From Treponema sp. UBA1233 (GTDB lineage Bacteria; Spirochaetota; Spirochaetia; Treponematales; Treponemataceae), in assembly GCA_002309305.1 (NCBI GenBank), contig DBWR01000037.1:1-6795 (forward strand): DNA of 6,795 nucleotides, read 5' to 3'. Both the position numbers and the translations under genes were made by a program. Shown in pieces: positions 6,080 to 6,795 of the stretch. The notes under the pieces were generated by a model. The model made no database searches. It was not told where the DNA came from and saw nothing but the letters and a program-made list of their open reading frames with translations. Position 1 is the stretch's first letter. Each line of letters starts with the position of its first letter.

Positions 6080-6795
6080 ATGAAACAAAAACGTGCAGGG
6101 TGCATATCAGTCATCTGGAAGATTCTCCCCATTGTGGCCTTGATTCTTACCGGACTGATTGCGCTTTGCATCGGCACTAAATTCATTTCACCACTTTCGG
6201 TGATTTTCCGAACTTGTTCCAAAACTGAACTTACAATCATTACAAGAATCAGGCTTCCTCGAATCCTTATTAGCATAATGTGCGGTGCACTCCTTGGTGG
6301 AACCGGCGCTGTGTTCCAGGGATTTTTCCGCAACCCTCTTGCAGACCCTGGGATCATGGGTGTGTGTTCCGGTGCTACATTTGGGGCAGTGCTTTCTGGA
6401 TTGATTCCGTTTGCAGCCATTCCATTCTTAAGCCCTGCAACCCTGTTTTCTTTTTCGGGGGCACTGCTTTCGGCATTCTGTGTTTTTCTTTTTTCCAAAT
6501 TCTTCCGCGGAAACTCCAGCGTCACCCTGCTTTTGTCAGGAACCGCAATCGGAACTTTTTTTTCTGCCATCGCATCAATAATCCTGCTTACCCACGAAAG
6601 TGACCTGCATTCATTTTACGTGTGGACAACAGGAAGCTTTAACGCAAAGGGCTGGAAGGAATTTTCCGTCTTTATAATTCCCTCAGTTATTTCGCTTGTC
6701 CTTCTTGAATTTTCCTCACGCCACCTTGATGTTCTTGTATGCGGTGAAGATTCAGCCAGGACATTCGGGCTCAACTATAAATTCTTAAGGAACTA
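6080..6795 (+). CDS. btuC: BtuC/FecCD-family ABC transporter permease (3' part beyond window)
   Basis: The first 238 residues of a FecCD-type inner-membrane permease are visible; about 100 more are expected beyond the right edge. Visible signatures are RLPR (58-61), NPLADPGIMGVCSGA (85-99) and the helix-rich stretch LLLSGTAIGTFFSAIASIILL. A W-x-x-GSFN segment (182-188) follows, and then LDVLVCGEDSARTFGLN (216-232), which corresponds to the cytoplasmic part that contacts the ATPase. Several hydrophobic helices are evident, for example 15-31, 62-82, 98-117, 121-138 and 194-210. With the upstream binding protein and an ATPase presumably further downstream it would import a corrinoid. The arginines of RLPR are the expected partners of the two docking glutamates in the binding protein. 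The start is the ATG 9 nt after the previous stop. No Shine-Dalgarno sequence is visible, so translation may depend on coupling to the gene before it. Substrate assignment rests mainly on context. Confidence 0.88.
   Translation, partial: MKQKRAGCISVIWKILPIVALILTGLIALCIGTKFISPLSVIFRTCSKTELTIITRIRLPRILISIMCGALLGGTGAVFQGFFRNPLADPGIMGVCSGATFGAVLSGLIPFAAIPFLSPATLFSFSGALLSAFCVFLFSKFFRGNSSVTLLLSGTAIGTFFSAIASIILLTHESDLHSFYVWTTGSFNAKGWKEFSVFIIPSVISLVLLEFSSRHLDVLVCGEDSARTFGLNYKFLRN

Noticed and set aside
5983..6570. Minus-strand open frame of 195 codons opposite the permease
   Set aside because: The plus-strand frame here carries unmistakable FecCD permease motifs, and the antisense translation shows no domain.

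Overview
The window looks like a chromosomal segment of moderate GC content from an anaerobic bacterium. A diderm such as a Treponema-like spirochaete is my best guess. The periplasmic binding protein has an ordinary signal peptidase I signal rather than a clear lipobox, which suggests a periplasm. A Clostridia-type host cannot be excluded, because PadR/HAAS/PspC clusters and split methionine synthases also occur there. No RNA genes, insertion sequences, CRISPR arrays or origins were seen.

Left part (1-1912, all on the minus strand). Reading in the direction of transcription, a near-consensus promoter (1884-1912), with candidate inverted-repeat operators overlapping it, precedes three tightly packed genes. 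These are a PadR-family repressor (1529-1843), a HAAS/DUF1700-DUF4097 fusion protein (633-1529, sharing one base with the padR stop) and a small single-helix PspC-domain membrane protein (340-630, 2 nt after the previous stop). The layout fits an autoregulated envelope-stress or membrane-sensing operon. A strong stem-loop (294-330) follows the PspC gene. After it begins a response regulator (1-260) that is cut by the left edge, so only its receiver domain is visible.

Centre (1992-5177, minus strand). This is a two-gene methionine synthase operon. A stand-alone MetH reactivation-domain protein (4512-5177) is followed 12 nt later by a cobalamin-dependent methionine synthase (1992-4499). That enzyme has the homocysteine, methyltetrahydrofolate and B12 modules but lacks the C-terminal AdoMet-binding reactivation domain. 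The two proteins together supply what is a single polypeptide of about 1,200 residues in E. coli.

Right part (5222-6795, plus strand). Divergently transcribed across only 44 bp are a BtuF/FecCD-type periplasmic binding protein (5222-6070) and, 9 nt downstream, an ABC permease of the BtuC/FecCD family (6080 to the right edge, incomplete). Their position beside a B12-dependent enzyme makes cobalamin or corrinoid uptake the most likely role. The central and right parts would then form one B12-methionine module: import of the cofactor, its use by MetH, and reactivation of oxidised MetH.
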